Source: CAYWBI01 sp964456445 | GTDB lineage: Bacteria; Calditrichota; Calditrichia; Calditrichales; J004 | DNA: 8,127 nt | Direction of reading: 5' to 3' | NCBI GenBank assembly: GCA_964456445.1 | Contig: CAYWBI010000168.1 | Location: 1-8,127, forward strand | Part shown: positions 7,191-8,127 of the stretch, one piece after another | How the letters are laid out: each line of letters starts with the position of its first letter | Numbering within the stretch: the first letter of the stretch is position 1 | Made by a program: the position numbers and the translations under genes | The notes under the pieces: model-generated | Seen by the model: only the letters and a program-made list of their open reading frames with translations | Told to the model about the DNA's origin: nothing | Databases searched by the model: none

Positions 7191-7841
7191 TCATATCTCT
7201 TTTGTATGGGCCTGTGGGCCAAATGAATGAAAACCACCGGCGATAAAACGGATAACATAATTTTTTAAAATTTTATAATCCATGGATTTGCTTTCCCTGG
7301 AAATGTGTTCCCTGATTAGTTGATCCTTATAAATCATACTGCCCAGCGCCCCCATCGTAAATGAGAAACCAAGCAATAATTGTTGTTCGTTTAGTTCGGG
7401 CAATACTTTTTTAATTGCCATAAAAAAGCGGTTAAACACATCCTGGAACAGATGCATAAAAGTACGTATTTCATTGGGCTCTGCATGGATTCGGCCGATT
7501 AATTCTTTAAAACTCAGATAACGGGCCGGATCTTCTGCCGCCATTTTTACGAGGGGCTCTAAAAAAGCCTCGAGAACTTTTTCCAAAGGGATGGGTTCAA
7601 TGCCGTATTCTTCTTCCAGTTGGTCGAGTAGCTCAAGCCGTCTTGAGTTTACGGGTTCCAGTAGTCGGATTACCACATTCTTAACCACCACTTCCTTGGA
7701 ACCAAAATGGTAATGTATGGCCGCGATATTGACGCCGGCCTTACCAATGATGGCACGCACGGAAACAGCGCCGATCCCTTGTTCGCGAAAAAGTCGTTCC
7801 GCCGCATCGAGGATTTTTGTTTTAGTATCGGTTTTTGGCAC
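7191..7841 (-). CDS. TetR/AcrR-family transcriptional regulator, probable repressor of the efflux operon
   Basis: The 216-residue protein has a typical TetR N-terminal DNA-binding domain. Helix 1 is at about 5-21 (TKTKILDAAERLFREQG), and the helix-turn-helix at about 27-48 includes the hallmark GVNIAAIHYHFGSKE at 36-50. The rest (about 55-205) is the helical ligand-binding and dimerisation domain, too variable to predict a ligand; overall it resembles the CecR/PsrA-like group, a weak resemblance. The start is GTG: AAAAAGG lies upstream with eight bases between, and an in-frame TGA occurs two codons before the GTG. An ATG seven bases upstream is in another frame. It is the first gene of the operon, four bases ahead of the outer-membrane factor. 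With a palindrome over its promoter, autorepression together with control of the whole pump is the natural inference. TetR proteins in such positions usually release DNA when a pump substrate binds. Confidence 0.94.
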   Translation of the reverse strand: MPKTDTKTKILDAAERLFREQGIGAVSVRAIIGKAGVNIAAIHYHFGSKEVVVKNVVIRLLEPVNSRRLELLDQLEEEYGIEPIPLEKVLEAFLEPLVKMAAEDPARYLSFKELIGRIHAEPNEIRTFMHLFQDVFNRFFMAIKKVLPELNEQQLLLGFSFTMGALGSMIYKDQLIREHISRESKSMDYKILKNYVIRFIAGGFHSFGPQAHTKEI

Positions 7842-7849
7842 GTTTCATA

Positions 7850-7856
7850 CCTTTTT
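7850..7856 (-). promoter_or_regulatory. Ribosome binding site supporting a GTG start for the TetR gene
   Basis: The minus strand reads AAAAAGG, eight bases before the GTG at 7841. Only one base separates it from the out-of-frame ATG at 7848, which is too close for normal initiation there. Confidence 0.65.
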
Positions 7857-7893
7857 ATAAATGGCTGAACTTAATGAGATAAAATTAACGGCG

Positions 7894-7924
7894 CAAATAT
7901 ATTTAATCGTTCGTTTGAATCAAA
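7894..7924 (-). promoter_or_regulatory. Promoter of the TetR-efflux operon
   Basis: On the minus strand, TTGATT (7918-7923) and TATATT (7896-7901) are 16 bases apart, a good sigma-70-type pair. The same bases also fit the Bacteroidota-type consensus: TTTG (7921-7924), 19 bases, then TATATTTG (7894-7901, TAnnTTTG). Either reading places transcription start near 7889 and a leader of about 48 bases before the GTG. The -35 lies wholly inside the 17-bp palindrome, so bound repressor would block RNA polymerase. Confidence 0.6.
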
Positions 7925-7935
7925 CGATTTAATCG
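7901..7935. repeat. 9-bp direct repeats flanking the operator
   Basis: ATTTAATCG occurs at 7901-7909 and again at 7927-7935, 26 bases apart start to start, on either side of the palindrome and sharing one base with it. They may extend the operator, for example as contacts for a second dimer, or be coincidental in AT-rich sequence. Confidence 0.5.
7911..7927. promoter_or_regulatory. Perfect 17-bp palindrome, probable TetR operator
   Basis: TCGTTTGA-A-TCAAACGA is an eight-base perfect inverted repeat around one central base. Its size, symmetry and position over the -35 of the TetR promoter, about 70 bases before the TetR start, are those expected for a TetR-family operator. It could also control a gene running rightward beyond the window. 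Binding is inferred. Confidence 0.65.
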
Positions 7936-7941
7936 CCGGGC

Positions 7942-8127
7942 TAAAAAAATGATTGCCATGGTTTACCGCTTAGCAATTGTTGATTTTTGCAAGGAATGAA
8001 TTGGCGACTTGCACTTGATAAAGAGTCGTAGGGTTTTTGGGTGGGATTGCCGGTTATAGGCAAAAGGTTTTTCGGCTCTACTGGGTTTTGTGTGGGTAAA
8101 TACTTAGATAGAAAGAAAATTCAGAAG
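7942..8127. other. Right-edge region without a supported gene
   Basis: About 186 bases show only short open frames on both strands; the longest start I tried (ATG at 7949, plus) stops after 16 codons. A small inverted repeat, TTGCC at 8047-8051 and GGCAA at 8059-8063 with a seven-base loop, has no U-run after it. I see no tRNA, no recognisable gene end and no convincing promoter. It may be the spacer before a neighbouring gene beyond the window. Confidence 0.5.

Noticed and set aside
7187..7258. Upstream extension of the outer-membrane factor to ATG 7258
   Set aside because: It would overlap the TetR gene by 68 bases, has no ribosome site, and would put 24 extra residues in front of the signal sequence.
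8047..8063. Inverted repeat TTGCC/GGCAA near the right edge
   Set aside because: The stem is short and no U-run follows on either strand, so it is probably chance.
1..8127. CRISPR arrays, insertion sequences, tRNA or rRNA genes, pseudogenes and frameshifts
   Set aside because: None were seen. All major genes are full length with intact motifs, and no tandem or terminal repeats suggesting mobile DNA were found by eye.

Overview
The window looks like chromosomal DNA from a Gram-negative bacterium. It carries a complete tripartite RND efflux system, including an outer-membrane channel. GC content is moderate (judged by eye, not counted) and Shine-Dalgarno sites are clear. Two weak hints point to the FCB side of the tree (Calditrichota, Ignavibacteria and relatives, or Bacteroidota): a DUF6249-type small membrane protein, and a promoter in front of the regulator that also fits the Bacteroidota-type TTTG / TAnnTTTG consensus. 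This placement is tentative.

Layout. The left edge (about 1-715, plus strand) holds two small genes: a three-helix DUF6249-like membrane protein and a 70-residue DUF2007-like protein, the latter with its own plausible promoter. They run head-on into a minus-strand block that fills the rest of the window. Read in the direction of transcription (right to left), the block is: a TetR-family regulator (GTG start, 7841), a NodT/TolC-type outer-membrane factor (7186), a periplasmic adaptor of the HlyD/AcrA type (5679), a 1062-residue RND inner-membrane transporter (4455), and a GNAT acetyltransferase (1162). Spacings are 4 nt, an 8-nt overlap, 45 nt and 104 nt. The first four genes are therefore very likely one operon; the acetyltransferase is either its last gene or separately transcribed.

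How the genes work together. The transporter should use the proton gradient to move substrates from the periplasm or inner membrane through the adaptor into the outer-membrane channel and out of the cell. The TetR protein lies first in the operon, behind a promoter whose -35 element sits inside a perfect 17-bp palindrome. The obvious model is an autorepressed operon released by a pump substrate or related ligand. The acetyltransferase cannot be given a substrate from sequence.

The right edge (about 7942-8127) contains no gene I can support. I found no mobile element, CRISPR array, RNA gene or pseudogene. The window is best described as an ordinary, intact, locally regulated efflux operon with a few details worth checking, not an undescribed system.
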